64,000 bases of DNA from JAFGRU01 sp016934985 (GCA_963665045.2 CAXXJQ010000006.1:248001-312000), one strand, 5' to 3'. Shown: positions 1-9,888, counted from the stretch's first letter. Notes: a model not told the origin generated them from the sequence alone. Translations and numbers: made by a program.

Positions 1-115
1 GAAAGATCTGTGTCTGGCCGCCGGCATGGATGACTGCCTGACCAAACCCTTTAAATCCTCAGATCTTTTCACCGTGGTCCAAAAACTACTTCTGCAGAAA
101 AATACTCAGAAATGA
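1..115 (+). CDS. Receiver (REC) domain protein, C-terminal end only
   Basis: The window opens inside a gene read in the frame starting at base 2 and ending with TGA at 113-115. The last 37 residues include CLAAGMDDCLTKPF, the typical alpha4-beta5-alpha5 segment of a response-regulator receiver domain; the Lys of TKPF is the conserved switch lysine. Because the protein ends about 20 residues after this motif, the REC domain is C-terminal, as in hybrid histidine kinases or stand-alone receivers. The rest lies outside the window, so which of these it is cannot be decided. Confidence 0.8.
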   Translation, partial: KDLCLAAGMDDCLTKPFKSSDLFTVVQKLLLQKNTQK

Positions 116-290
116 CCTGCCGTGCCCTCCCTGCAACAAAGGGGGACTCCTTGTCTGTAACCATTGCATTGAACTTTTCTGGCAGACGGGTTCAACTGCC
201 AGAGAACTGGGACATCTTTATTGACACAAACCAGCAAAGGGGACACTATCGGCAGAGAAAAAATCATTTTCGCCCATAGGGTTTTACTGC

Positions 291-1052
291 ATGGATTTCG
301 ATTTTTCCCTTTTGCAAATAGGCATGGTGTGCCTGATCGGCATTGTCCTGGGCATCTGGGGGGCGATTCTCGGCAGTACCATGTTTGTGCTCGTTCCTCT
401 GCTGAACTACCTGGGGCTCCCCATTCATGCGGCCATCGGTACGGCAAAACTCTCCATTGTCGGCCGGGAAATCATGCCGATTTTTGTTTTCGGGCGGAGC
501 GGAAAAATCACTGCCAGGCTGGTTGTTCCCCTGTGCCTCAGCTTAATCGTCAGTGCCCATCTGGGAGCACTTCTCGCAGTAAACCTTGATGGAGAGATTC
601 TCAGAAAAATAGTGGGCGCTTCCATGGCCATAATGTCCTTAATCGCCCTCTTTAACAAGAACACCGGACTCGGAGAAACCCCCGTCACCTTCACCCTCCG
701 TCATGATCTCATTAACATTGCCTGTGGAACCCTGATCGGTTTCTATACCGGGATATTCGGCGGCGGCACCAATATTTTCATTATTTTTCTCCTGGTATAC
801 TTGTCCGGTAATTCCTTTTTGCAGGCAGTTGCCAATTCCAAAATACCGAATATTCTTGTCACCGCCGCGTCACTTCCAGCTTTTATCGGCAACGGTTATG
901 TCATATGGAAGATCGGAATTCCTCTTACCCTCTGCACGGCCCTGGGCTCGACCCTTGGGGCAAAACTCGCCCTGAGGAAAGGAAGCCGGCTGATTCGCGC
1001 TCTGTTCCTGGCCCTGGTTATCAGCCTGGCTGTTATCTATCTTGCAACCTGA
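291..1052 (+). CDS. TauE/SafE family (sulfite exporter-like) membrane permease
   Basis: A 253-residue, very hydrophobic protein with about eight predicted membrane segments in two similar halves, each with Gly-rich turns (GIWGAILGSTMFVLVPLL near residue 22; GFYTGIFGGGTNIFIIFLL near residue 150). This is the duplicated layout of the TauE/SafE (DUF81) family, proposed to export sulfite, sulfoacetate or other small organosulfur anions across the inner membrane. The length fits the family. The ATG at 291 is preceded by an AGGG at a workable distance. The next gene, also a permease, follows 106 bases downstream on the same strand. The substrate cannot be read from sequence. Confidence 0.85.
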   Translation: MDFDFSLLQIGMVCLIGIVLGIWGAILGSTMFVLVPLLNYLGLPIHAAIGTAKLSIVGREIMPIFVFGRSGKITARLVVPLCLSLIVSAHLGALLAVNLDGEILRKIVGASMAIMSLIALFNKNTGLGETPVTFTLRHDLINIACGTLIGFYTGIFGGGTNIFIIFLLVYLSGNSFLQAVANSKIPNILVTAASLPAFIGNGYVIWKIGIPLTLCTALGSTLGAKLALRKGSRLIRALFLALVISLAVIYLAT

Positions 1053-1158
1053 GATTTGGGTTGCCTCTTTTCCGAATGATTGTTTTCTTTCCCCTAAGCC
1101 AGAAAAATTTTGACGGAGGAAACCACGGAGGGCTGGGAATATTCTCGGCAGCACGGCC

Positions 1159-2037
1159 ATGATCACCGTATGGCTGCCACTGACCCTTTTCTGCGCCTTT
1201 TCCCTGGCCACCAGCGACGCTTTAACAAAAAAGGCCCTCGTCCATCATAACGAGTACCTGATTGCCTGGTTGAGGCTTCTGCTCACCCTGCCAGTCCTCT
1301 TGGCCCCCCTGTTTTTTATACCCGTACCGTCTCTGAACCAGGATTTTTATTCTGCCGTTCTCATCGCCCTGCCCCTGGAGACCGCCGCAGCATTATTTTA
1401 TATTCGCGCCCTCAAGGTTTCACCTCTCAGTCTGACCCTTCCGTTTCTGGCTTTTACCCCTGTTTTTCTTCTCGTCATTCCTTTCCTCCTGCTGGGGGAG
1501 AAAATTACTCAAACCGGCGGCATAGGCATCCTTCTCATTGCCATGGGAAGTTATACCCTGAACCTCGGTGAAACCCGGAAAGGTCTCATGGAGCCATTTC
1601 GAGCTATCCGCCGCGAGCGTGGGGCACTCTACATGATTATCGTCGCCTTCCTTTTCAGCATCACCTCCACCCTCAGCAAAAAGGCTATTGCCGCCTCATC
1701 GCCACTGTTTTTCGCCTCTATTTACTTTCCGGCCCTGGTTCTTTTACTGACGCCTTTTGCCATCTATTTCGGCAAAAGGGAGATGAAAGGGATGTTTAAA
1801 AACAAAGCCTTCAAGTCAGCCCTTCTCCCCTCCTTTTTCTATTCCATAATGCTCATCACCCACATGCTTGCCATCAGCATGGCACCCGTGGCCTACATGA
1901 TATCCGTCAAGCGCCTGAGTCTCTTAATCGGGGTGTTTTACGGGCATTTGTTTTTCAAGGAGAAAGGATTCCGGGAACGGCCCCTTGGGACGGCGTTAAT
2001 GCTTCTGGGCGTGGTACTGATCACTTTGAATCGATAA
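1159..2037 (+). CDS. EamA/DMT-superfamily transporter
   Basis: A 292-residue protein with about ten predicted membrane segments arranged as two five-helix repeats, the layout of EamA (DUF6) drug/metabolite transporters. Each half ends in a helix with the usual family pattern (LLLGEKITQTGGIGILLIAMG near residue 115; FKEKGFRERPLGTALMLLGVVLI at the C-terminus). Family members export amino acids, nucleotides or other metabolites from the cytoplasm; the substrate here is unknown. It lies downstream of the TauE-like gene on the same strand and may be co-transcribed. The next gene is convergent. Confidence 0.85.
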   Translation: MITVWLPLTLFCAFSLATSDALTKKALVHHNEYLIAWLRLLLTLPVLLAPLFFIPVPSLNQDFYSAVLIALPLETAAALFYIRALKVSPLSLTLPFLAFTPVFLLVIPFLLLGEKITQTGGIGILLIAMGSYTLNLGETRKGLMEPFRAIRRERGALYMIIVAFLFSITSTLSKKAIAASSPLFFASIYFPALVLLLTPFAIYFGKREMKGMFKNKAFKSALLPSFFYSIMLITHMLAISMAPVAYMISVKRLSLLIGVFYGHLFFKEKGFRERPLGTALMLLGVVLITLNR

Positions 2038-2131
2038 ATAAAAAAAGGGACTTTTTGACAACAGGAAGATTAATTCGCAAGGCAAGCCAGGAAAACTTTA
2101 CAAGAAACTTATTTGTTGGAACGAATCCAAC

Positions 2132-3604
2132 TCACTCCAGAACCTTAATAACCATTAGCGTCATGTCATCCTGAAGCTCCCCCAAACAGAAATTCCGCAC
2201 TTTATTAACAATGGTATGGCAGATATCACGGGAGGACTTTTCAGCCAAGGTGGCCATGACCTGAGTAAGCCTGGCAGTTCCATACATTTCCTCTTTGGAA
2301 TTTTTGGCCTCCCACAGACCATCGGTCCCAATAAGCAGGATATCACCGGGTTCGAGAATAATTGGCGATGCAATGGGGTAGTCTGCTTTTTTCTGAATTC
2401 CCAGCGGAATGCCCGTAGCCAAGAGTTCACTGATCCGCCGCTGTCTCGCCTGATACCAGAAAACAGGTCCATGTCCAGCGCTGTCCCATTGCAAAGAACG
2501 GGCATTGGTGTCTAAAACTCCGAAAAAAAGCGTCATAAAAACAGTGTCTTCGGTATCCCTCAACAGGCAATGGTTCAACTTTTGAAACAGTACGTCCAAT
2601 ACCGAGTGGTAATGTTCCACCTCGGTTCGAAGTACCCCCCGGATCATCGCCATGACCAGACCAGCGGCAACGCCATGCCCGGAGACATCTCCAACAACAA
2701 AGCCTAGAGTGCCATTCGGATGGAGTTGCTGATCCAAAAAATCGAAATAATCTCCTCCGACCATTTGGCAGTAAAAACTTTTTGCGAAAATATCATACCC
2801 TTCTATTTGGGGGGTTTCTCGAGGCAGAAGGTGCTGCTGAATTTCATTGGCCAAAGCCAGTGAATGCTCGATCTCCTGAAGCCGTTTACGCTCGGTAATA
2901 TCACGCACAATCCCGACCAGCATCCGCCGCCCCTTCCAGTAAAAAACATTGGCAGACATTTCAGCTTCAAAGGTTGTCCCGTCCTTTCTTTTATGCCAGG
3001 CCAGGGGGACCTCTTTTAAGCTCAGCCTTATCTCCTTTTCTCCCAATCTGGGCGCAAGGTTTAGATCTTTCCATTTCAGCAGGGAAAACTCTTTCTTGCT
3101 GTAACCGTAAAGTTTCAGAGCAGCCTCATTGAAATGCACGATGCTCTGCTGATCGGCATCAAAGAGGATAATAGCGTCGGTTCCTGCAGAAAAAAGCAGT
3201 TTATACATTTCCTCTGCTTCCCGCAGGGCCTCTGCCGTATGTATATTTCTGGTAATGTCTCGGGAAATGGCAGATGCACCGATGATACGTCCGAATGCAT
3301 CCATAACCGGAGAAACCGACAGGGAAACCGATATTACCTGGCCGTCCTGCCGAAGATGCATGGTCTGGAAATGCTTAACTCTTTCCCCTCTCTGAATGCG
3401 CTTATGAATTCCAGTCATTTCATCATAGCGCTCGGGCAGCAAAAGCTCCGAAAACAAGTGGCCGACCATTTGCTCTTTTCTGTAGCCGTAAATTATTTGT
3501 GCACCGCTGTTCCAACTGACGATACGCCCCTCCGGCGTCAAACCGATAATGGCATCATCTGAACCTTCGACAATCGAAGCCAGGAAGGAGCGTAATTCCT
3601 CCAT
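2132..3604 (-). CDS. PAS-PAS-SpoIIE/PP2C serine phosphatase (RsbU-like)
   Basis: The reading frame is open further upstream, but I choose the ATG at 3604 because GGGGAGGA lies just before it and the upstream 120 codons do not look like protein. The 490-residue product has two PAS domains (about 5-125 and 130-250; note RDITR and RDITERKR at their ends) followed by a linker helix (LALANEIQQHLLP) and a PP2C/SpoIIE phosphatase domain (about 270-490) with metal-binding motifs GGDYFDF, GDVSGHG and DDMTL. Such proteins dephosphorylate anti-sigma-factor antagonists in partner-switching pathways in response to ligands sensed by PAS. No membrane segment is seen, so it is cytoplasmic. No anti-sigma antagonist gene is adjacent. 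Confidence 0.9.
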   Translation of the reverse strand: MEELRSFLASIVEGSDDAIIGLTPEGRIVSWNSGAQIIYGYRKEQMVGHLFSELLLPERYDEMTGIHKRIQRGERVKHFQTMHLRQDGQVISVSLSVSPVMDAFGRIIGASAISRDITRNIHTAEALREAEEMYKLLFSAGTDAIILFDADQQSIVHFNEAALKLYGYSKKEFSLLKWKDLNLAPRLGEKEIRLSLKEVPLAWHKRKDGTTFEAEMSANVFYWKGRRMLVGIVRDITERKRLQEIEHSLALANEIQQHLLPRETPQIEGYDIFAKSFYCQMVGGDYFDFLDQQLHPNGTLGFVVGDVSGHGVAAGLVMAMIRGVLRTEVEHYHSVLDVLFQKLNHCLLRDTEDTVFMTLFFGVLDTNARSLQWDSAGHGPVFWYQARQRRISELLATGIPLGIQKKADYPIASPIILEPGDILLIGTDGLWEAKNSKEEMYGTARLTQVMATLAEKSSRDICHTIVNKVRNFCLGELQDDMTLMVIKVLE

Positions 3605-3983
3605 CCATTCCTCCCCGAAAAAGAGATTAAAATCAACAAAAGTATAGCAAACACAGCGGTCGCTGCTGCGATTTCTCAAACCGGGGGGTGCCATCTTTAA
3701 TTTTTTCAAAGTACCATGGTGGGAGCCCAGGTTCATTATCGGCTGCATGAAAATTCCCAAGAACTCAAAAAATCTTGATGGCGAGGCATTTTTCAACATT
3801 AGTGATATGCTTTTTTTTACCGAACAGGCGGGAATGGCAGGCAAGATTATACGTTCAAAAACGAAAAAACGGGGACCGGGCGGCGCTACTGAAAAAACAT
3901 CCATGGATAGCTGGAGTAAACAGTCCGAAAGCAGGTTGCCGGGAAACTGCCGACAAAGGCGCAATCATCAAAGGAATAAAAGT

Positions 3984-4733
3984 ATGGCGGACAATCCTCA
4001 GATGCAGGAACGCCGCTGCCAGATTTGTGGCCGCCGGGAAGACGAAACCGAGGTCCTGGTGGCGGGTTTGGTACGGCCTGTGGTTTCGGGCCTTATCAGG
4101 CAAACTCATCCTTGCTGGTCCGAGGAAGGATTCATCTGCCTGGAAGACCTTAACCGGTTTCGCAACCAGTATGTACTGTCTTTAATTGAAACGGAAAAAG
4201 GAGAGCTGTCTGATCTTGAAAAAGAAGTCCTGGAAAGCATAACCAGGCACGAGATCCTTGCCACCCATACCGATCAGGAGTACGAAACCCAACTCAGTTT
4301 CGGGCAGCACCTCTCGGATCGCCTCGCCCGCTTCGGTGGCAGTTGGAGGTTTATACTTATTTTTGCGGGAATACTGGTGGTCTGGGTTCTCATCAACACC
4401 ATTGTTCTCATTTTCAAACCCTTCGATCCTTATCCCTTCATCCTTCTAAATCTGATTTTGTCCTGCCTTGCCGCCCTGCAGGCGCCCATTATCATGATGA
4501 GCCAAAACCGCCAAGAGGAAAAGGACCGGCTTCGGGCCATGCACGACTATCAGGTCAATCTCAAAGCGGAACTGGAGATTCGCCAACTGCATCAGAAGCT
4601 CGACCATCTTCTCTCCCACCAGTGGGAACGCCTGGTGGAAATACAGGAAGTTCAGATGGAGCTTCTGACCGAAATGAGAGGGACAAATTCAAAACCAAAT
4701 CATTCCAATTCATCACCCGGGAAGGACGGATAA
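3984..4733 (+). CDS. DUF1003 family membrane protein
   Basis: The start is placed at the ATG at 3984, with AAGGAA 8-13 bases upstream; the frame is open from 3747 but the extra N-terminal part is not protein-like. The 249-residue product begins with a Cys pair (RRCQICGRRE) and a further Cys near residue 47, possibly a small metal-binding module. The DUF1003 core follows: a charged helix, two membrane segments (FILIFAGILVVWVLINTIVL and PFILLNLILSCLAALQAPIIMM), the diagnostic MSQNRQEEKDR, then a long C-terminal amphipathic helix. Function of the family is unknown. It is divergent from the PP2C gene. Confidence 0.85.
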   Translation: MADNPQMQERRCQICGRREDETEVLVAGLVRPVVSGLIRQTHPCWSEEGFICLEDLNRFRNQYVLSLIETEKGELSDLEKEVLESITRHEILATHTDQEYETQLSFGQHLSDRLARFGGSWRFILIFAGILVVWVLINTIVLIFKPFDPYPFILLNLILSCLAALQAPIIMMSQNRQEEKDRLRAMHDYQVNLKAELEIRQLHQKLDHLLSHQWERLVEIQEVQMELLTEMRGTNSKPNHSNSSPGKDG

Positions 4734-4763
4734 AAACAGCTTCTTTTCTAAGGACCGTAGGTT

Positions 4764-5333
4764 TTACTGCTCCTTTTTGAAGGTGGCCCCGGCCAAAACC
4801 AGATCCCCTTTGAGCAGAAAAAGATTCACCCGCTCCCCAAGAGTTTTCAGAATAGTCCCAACTTTATCCGGAAAATGATCGAAAGCTATCTCCAATTCTT
4901 CAACATACTGTAGAAGCTCATTGATGGAGTCTCCGGCGGGGGTGCCGAGACGATCAACCATTGCGAGGAGGATTTCCTTTCCCTTTTTCAAATTAGCCTT
5001 CGCCTCATCCTTACGAGCAAGATAAAATAAGCGGTCGGCATCGTAGACAAGCTGCCTGAACTCGGTCATAGGAATGTCGTAAAGCTTAAGTTTCAGCAGA
5101 GAGTGCCTGGTCTTTTCCAGAGAAGCGAGAGCCTGGGAAGAATTCCCGGACTTGATACTTTCACCGGTTTCCTTTTGAATATCAAGGGCTTTGTCCACCG
5201 TATCGGCAAGGTAAATAAAGCTGGTCTCTTCCAAAGCGGGTATCCAGGGCTTGGAGGCCGGCTCCTCGGAACAGGAAAGCAGCAGAAAGACCAAGCCGAA
5301 AACCATCAGCGGGATTACTTTTTTACATTTCAT
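4764..5333 (-). CDS. Hypothetical lipoprotein (YfdX-like helical style)
   Basis: A 189-residue product starting with a lipoprotein signal peptide; LLLSC near residue 21 is the lipobox, so the mature protein would be anchored by a diacylated Cys. The rest is predicted to be mostly alpha-helical (ETSFIYLADTVDKALDIQKETG, then SLEKTRHSLLKLKLYDIPM and KANLKKGKEILLAMVDRL), reminiscent of small helical periplasmic proteins of the YfdX type, but I do not recognise a family with confidence. It converges on the DUF1003 gene. No conserved catalytic residues were seen. Confidence 0.7.
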   Translation of the reverse strand: MKCKKVIPLMVFGLVFLLLSCSEEPASKPWIPALEETSFIYLADTVDKALDIQKETGESIKSGNSSQALASLEKTRHSLLKLKLYDIPMTEFRQLVYDADRLFYLARKDEAKANLKKGKEILLAMVDRLGTPAGDSINELLQYVEELEIAFDHFPDKVGTILKTLGERVNLFLLKGDLVLAGATFKKEQ

Positions 5334-5494
5334 ACAATCTGCCTATAAGGGAAAAACGGCATCATTTCAACATGCCTGGGAACAAGAAGTTTCTGAAATA
5401 ATAGATAGCGTAAAACCCGCCAGAATCCCAGCCAAAAATTCAAATAGAATACAATATGCAATATACGAACGGAATTTCCGTCGCGGCTCCTCGT

Positions 5495-6427
5495 TTATTT
5501 TCCATTGGCAGCATCGAGGGGCCGGGCACCAATGTCTTTTTCAGCAAAATTACGTTTCAGAACCAACGCGATATCGTTGTCAAAAAGGGCGTTCAACAAT
5601 CTTGCGAGAAGCCAAAACGTTAAAAAAGGAAGGGCGATTACCTGGATAAAAAAGATCCCCACGTACAAAAACATCAGCTCCAAAAGATTTTGTATGATCT
5701 CTCCCATATTGTTAACCGTGGTTACAATGGCATTTTTGAAAGCCACCGTATTGCGTTTGATAAATGCGGCGCTGTTGCCGATTGTGTCTAGAATGCCATT
5801 GAATTCGGGTAGTGACAGCTCTTTTAATCTATCGAGTTCGGCTGAACCTAGGGCCAGGTTCTTGGTCGCGGTGGATACGCGGTCGTCAAAAAAGTGTTTT
5901 TGAAGAAACTCGTTGGCCATGGACGACACGGGTAGGCAAAAACGGGCCACCACCAGGATGATCACAATCCTCATGGCGATATTCCTGAACCGGAGAACCC
6001 TTTCATTTCTGAACCATAACAGCACGGCGAAGACACCGAGAAAAATGGCCAACAACGGCGGCACAAACATCTGACTGATTTCATAGGCCAGTTTCTGAAC
6101 CCCTAAAGAGGTAATCGCAATGACAAGCACATTTGACAAACGTTCCGCCATGTCATCGATCGGATCCAACGCCTGACCAACCGCCAGGGAAACACCAACG
6201 CCAGCGGGCTGCAACTGCAAATTTGACTCTTTCACAATGGAAACCGAAGCATTGACCACCCTGCAGCCTGCATAGGCCAGACCCGCCTTGGTTATTGCAC
6301 CGGAAAAATAAACATCGGCCCTTGAATCCACAACCGGGATTTGGCGACCAGAACAAAAGAAGAGTATTATCGCTACCAGTATGCAGGCAACCGACACAAC
6401 AGCCGTTTGTTTAAAGGAATATGGCAT
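5495..6427 (-). CDS. Hypothetical multi-spanning membrane protein
   Basis: A 310-residue protein with a strong ribosome-binding site (GGAGGAG) before the ATG. It has an N-terminal membrane segment (residues about 8-26), a region of about 80 residues that may be extracytoplasmic, then hydrophobic segments near residues 121-139, 149-166 and a final long one near 250-280. The loop between 170 and 245 is predicted helical. I do not recognise the family. The neighbouring lipoprotein gene is on the same strand 161 bases downstream, so both could form an envelope-associated unit. Confidence 0.65.
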   Translation of the reverse strand: MPYSFKQTAVVSVACILVAIILFFCSGRQIPVVDSRADVYFSGAITKAGLAYAGCRVVNASVSIVKESNLQLQPAGVGVSLAVGQALDPIDDMAERLSNVLVIAITSLGVQKLAYEISQMFVPPLLAIFLGVFAVLLWFRNERVLRFRNIAMRIVIILVVARFCLPVSSMANEFLQKHFFDDRVSTATKNLALGSAELDRLKELSLPEFNGILDTIGNSAAFIKRNTVAFKNAIVTTVNNMGEIIQNLLELMFLYVGIFFIQVIALPFLTFWLLARLLNALFDNDIALVLKRNFAEKDIGARPLDAANGK

Positions 6428-6720
6428 GAGGGCTCCTCCATTCTGGAACGCCGCGAGATAATTTCAACAACAGGAAAAAGTACCTGTATCCTTGCAACAG
6501 CTGCTCCATTCACCATTTTTTCTGCCTGGATAACCACCTCCGGCTTTTGTCCATAAGATTTTTTTCCTAACCCTGCTTTCCAACAAAGCCCCCTCATAAA
6601 TCTTGACTTACGATATAAACAATCAGACACCACATCCCCCGGAAACCTTTGCCTGGGAAGAATTCCTTAGAACCACTTCATCCACGTCGTCCTTTCCCCA
6701 GCAAAGTCGGTAAAATAGAG

Positions 6721-6754
6721 TCTTGCAAATCCAGTAGGAATTGGATTTGCAAGA
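6721..6754. repeat. Perfect 13-bp inverted repeat in a gene-free stretch
   Basis: TCTTGCAAATCCA (6721-6733) is repeated inverted at 6742-6754 with an 8-base spacer. There is no T-tract on either side, so it is not a classical intrinsic terminator. It lies in the 559-base gene-free region 6428-6986 between divergently transcribed genes, where it could be an operator. Apart from this I see nothing convincing there. Confidence 0.6.
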
Positions 6755-6986
6755 GGAATCCCCGCTCATGACAAAACGGGTTAAAAAACTGAAATTTTTA
6801 CTGCTAACCGACAGAAAGAGAGTGACAAATATAGCCACAGCCAATTCTCAATATCGTATTCTTTTCACAAATAACATGAGCAATTTTCCATCTAGTCAAA
6901 GCTTTTAATAAAAAAATACTTCAAAAACAGATATTAACCGAAAAATGGCCGCCTTACCGGCCAAATAACATCGCGCGGGAGACATC

Positions 6987-8159
6987 ATGGAAACAAAATA
7001 TTCTGTCATGTTTACAGGGGAACTCTGTTCCGATTTCAATTTCGAGGAGGTTCTCTCAAATTTCATCGCACTTACCAAAATGGAGGCAGAAAAGGCCAAA
7101 AAGTTTCTTTCATCAACCAAACCAGTGCTGATAAGAAAGGACGTGGACCGTGAAACCGCAGAAAAATACCAGTCCGGCTTGACAAAAGCCGGCCTCCACA
7201 TCGAACTGCTTGGCTCGGAGGCACCGCCGGCCGCAAGCGCAGCAGCAGTCGCCCCGGTCCCTGCGTATCAGACCTCTTCTGCTCCGGCTCAGACCGCGGA
7301 AAACCCCTACGCCGCCCCCAAAGCCGACCTCAAAGTCGAGAAGAAAGATGAACTTGGCGCTTGGCTCGATGAACCGCAGAAAGTCCCTGCTTTCAACGGC
7401 GGGTACTGGATCAAAAGCGCAACCGCCTTGTTTCTGGCGGAGCCCTGGAGGTGGGTGGGAATGTTTTTGGTCGCCATGCTGATTACTATCCCGATCAACT
7501 TCCTTCCTTTTGTGGGTGGTCTAATCAATACCTTCCTCGGCATTCTCTTTGCCGGAGGCATCATCATGGGAGCTCATGAACTGGCGGAAGGCGGGGACCT
7601 CACCTTTGGTTATTTGTTTAAAGGCTTCAAACAAAACAGAAATCAACTTATTTTGGTTGGCGTGATTTATCTGGCCTTCTTTATTTTGGTAGGATTTGTT
7701 GCAGCTTTAATCCTGGGGGGCTCACTGGGCCTGTTTGGCATGGCTGGAGGCAACCCGGGGGGCATCGCCATGGCAATGCAGAACAACATGGGTCTGTTCT
7801 GGATTATCGTACTTGTTGGGCTTGGCATCCTCACCCTGTTTATGATGGCCTACTGGTTCACAACACCGCTGGTGGCGCTCGCGGACCGCAACGCCCTGGC
7901 TTCCTACAAACTAAGCTTCCGGGGTTGTCTGAAAAACTGGACGGCCTTCCTGATTTATGGTCTGGTTTTTCTTGCAATCATTATATCGCTCATGGTCGGT
8001 TACATGCTTGTAAGCGGCGTTCTCAGTGGCCTGACCAGCGGTAACACTATGTTTATTGGCATGATGCTAATTATGGCCCTGATCGGCTTGCCTATTACTA
8101 TTATTGGCGCACTTTCCGTCTACACGGGTTTTCGGGAAATTTTTTATCGGTCCGCCTGA
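6987..8159 (+). CDS. Membrane protein with N-terminal alpha/beta domain (BPSS1780/YIP1-like)
   Basis: A 390-residue protein. Residues 1-75 form a soluble alpha/beta unit (MFTGELCSDFNFEEVLSNF ... KAGLHIELL) of the type often fused to small envelope proteins in Geobacter relatives. A Pro/Ala-rich linker (about 76-115) follows, then a membrane domain with about six segments that contains GGYWIKSATALFLAEPWRWVG at its start, typical of BPSS1780-like/glycerophosphoryl-permease-like membrane proteins. It stands first in the MoxR-type operon and is separated by 60 bases from the RDD gene, so it is probably part of the same membrane complex. Its exact role is unknown. Confidence 0.7.
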   Translation: METKYSVMFTGELCSDFNFEEVLSNFIALTKMEAEKAKKFLSSTKPVLIRKDVDRETAEKYQSGLTKAGLHIELLGSEAPPAASAAAVAPVPAYQTSSAPAQTAENPYAAPKADLKVEKKDELGAWLDEPQKVPAFNGGYWIKSATALFLAEPWRWVGMFLVAMLITIPINFLPFVGGLINTFLGILFAGGIIMGAHELAEGGDLTFGYLFKGFKQNRNQLILVGVIYLAFFILVGFVAALILGGSLGLFGMAGGNPGGIAMAMQNNMGLFWIIVLVGLGILTLFMMAYWFTTPLVALADRNALASYKLSFRGCLKNWTAFLIYGLVFLAIIISLMVGYMLVSGVLSGLTSGNTMFIGMMLIMALIGLPITIIGALSVYTGFREIFYRSA

Positions 8160-8219
8160 ACCCCCTGACTTAATTTCCAAAGACCACAAATTACGGGCTA
8201 TGACGGAAAGCAAAAACCC

Positions 8220-8924
8220 TTGGCGACTAAACTCGACACCATCTCCCACTATCAAACCCCGGAAGGCATTGAACTCAGTCTGTCCCTGGCGGGCCCCATG
8301 GCCCGCGGGATGGCCTGGATTATCGACTTTGCCATACGGGTCGGTCTGTACTTCATTCTCGCCATCATCGTCGGCCTGTTGGGCGGCCTGGGCACCGCTA
8401 TCATTCTTATCAGTCTGTTCATCATCGAATGGTTTTATCCGGTTTTTTTCGAGGTCCACAATGGTATGACGCCGGGGAAAAAAGTCATGGGCCTGCAGGT
8501 AGTCCATGACGACGGAACTCCCGTGTCCTGGACCTCTTCCCTGCTCAGGAATCTGATCCGGTGTATCGATCTGCTGCCACTATTTTACATGGCCGGTTTT
8601 ATCACCATGCTTCTGAACCCCCGTTTCAAACGGCTCGGCGACATCGCCGCAGGCACCCTGGTCGTCTATCACAGGGACGCAACCAAGGTTTTCACCATTC
8701 CCGACCATCCGGCCGCCCCGGCACCAGTACCCTTGAGACTGGAAGAGCAGCGCCTGGTTCTCGATTTCTGCGAACGGTCCGGAACTCTGTCGGAACAGCG
8801 CCGCTACGAGTTGGCTCTTTTTCTTAATGATATCACCGGCGGAGAGACGCCGGAGAATCGTCTGCTGGCTTATGGCAACTGGTTTCTGAGAGGCAAGGGC
8901 AATAGTGAATCAAAGTCAATTTGA
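8220..8924 (+). CDS. RDD family membrane protein
   Basis: A 234-residue protein starting with TTG at 8220; no in-frame ATG is available before the conserved region, and a GGAAAG lies about 10 bases upstream. The RDD domain spans residues about 8-155: ARGMAWIIDFAIRVG at helix 1 with its conserved Arg and Asp, a central TPGKKVMGLQVV and RLGDIAAGTLVVY at the end. The cytoplasmic tail (160-234) is charged and helical. RDD proteins are common partners of SpoIIM, DUF4129 and MoxR genes. It overlaps the following gene by 20 bases, showing translational coupling. Confidence 0.88.
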   Translation: MATKLDTISHYQTPEGIELSLSLAGPMARGMAWIIDFAIRVGLYFILAIIVGLLGGLGTAIILISLFIIEWFYPVFFEVHNGMTPGKKVMGLQVVHDDGTPVSWTSSLLRNLIRCIDLLPLFYMAGFITMLLNPRFKRLGDIAAGTLVVYHRDATKVFTIPDHPAAPAPVPLRLEEQRLVLDFCERSGTLSEQRRYELALFLNDITGGETPENRLLAYGNWFLRGKGNSESKSI

Positions 8925-9888
8925 ACAAAACCACCAGGAACAGTGGAGTCGCTTCCAGGATCTTTTGGGAGTCCTGGAAAACAAACCGGATCGCGCCAAA
9001 AAGGATGTATCCATCGCCGATCTCCCGGTCCATTACCGGCAGCTTTGCAATCATTACAGTCTGGCCCAGGCCCGGCATTACAGCCCCGCCCTGGTGGATA
9101 GACTCCATGAACTCGTTCTTCGCGGCCACCGCCAGTTATACAAAAAGAAGACCGCCCTCATATGGAATGTTCTCGCTTTTATGGGCCGGGATTTCCCCCA
9201 AACGGTGCGACGCCATTACCGGGCCTTCTGGCTCGCTTTTGTGCTCTTCTATGGACCCGCTGCGGCTATCGGCATCGCGACCTACCGCAACCCGGCTCTG
9301 ATTTACTCCATCGCCGATGAGCGCCAGGTGGTACAGATGGAAATAATGTACGACCCGGACAACAGAAAAATCGGCCGCGCGGCGGAGCGGGATTCCGAAA
9401 CCGATCTTGCCATGTTCGGCTACTATATCCTAAACAACATTTCCATCGGTTTCAGGACCTTTGCGGGAGGCATTATCTTCGGCCTCGGCTCTATTTTTTT
9501 CCTGGTCTTCAACGGCGTCATGATCGGGGGGGTGGCGGGACATCTCTCCCATCCACCCTTCAACAGTACCTTCTGGCCATTTGTTTCAGGACACGGAGCC
9601 TTCGAGCTGACCGCCATCGTCATCAGCGGCGCTGCCGGGCTCCTGCTCGGCTACAGCCTTATCCGCCCCGGACGCTACAAACGGGCCGACGCTTTGCGTC
9701 TTCAAGCTCCCACGGCGCTTAAACTGGTCATGGGAGCGGCTGCGTTGCTGCTTTTTGCCGCTTTCATAGAAGCCTTCTGGTCCTCTTCTCCGTTGCCTCC
9801 GGCCATAAAATACGGCATGGCGGCCTGCAATTGGACGCTCGTCACACTCTACCTCGTTTTCGCCGGAAGGACAGGAAATGGATCTTGA
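8905..9888 (+). CDS. Stage II sporulation protein M (SpoIIM)-like membrane protein
   Basis: A 327-residue product starting with GTG at 8905 inside the end of the RDD gene. Residues 1-100 are soluble and rich in charged helices; membrane segments begin near residue 109 and about five to six follow. The conserved SpoIIM pattern is visible: a block with NNISIGFRTFAGGIIFGLGS, a stretch FNGVMIGGVAGHL, and HGAFELTAIVISGAAGLLLGYSLI near the C-terminus. In non-sporulating bacteria such proteins belong to MoxR operons and probably form an inner-membrane complex with the RDD and DUF4129 proteins. It overlaps the next gene by 11 bases. Confidence 0.9.
   Translation: MNQSQFEQNHQEQWSRFQDLLGVLENKPDRAKKDVSIADLPVHYRQLCNHYSLAQARHYSPALVDRLHELVLRGHRQLYKKKTALIWNVLAFMGRDFPQTVRRHYRAFWLAFVLFYGPAAAIGIATYRNPALIYSIADERQVVQMEIMYDPDNRKIGRAAERDSETDLAMFGYYILNNISIGFRTFAGGIIFGLGSIFFLVFNGVMIGGVAGHLSHPPFNSTFWPFVSGHGAFELTAIVISGAAGLLLGYSLIRPGRYKRADALRLQAPTALKLVMGAAALLLFAAFIEAFWSSSPLPPAIKYGMAACNWTLVTLYLVFAGRTGNGS

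Noticed and set aside
3747..3983. Upstream extension of the DUF1003 gene
   Set aside because: Overlaps the control region of the divergent PP2C gene; AAGGAA before the ATG at 3984 and the family start fit better.
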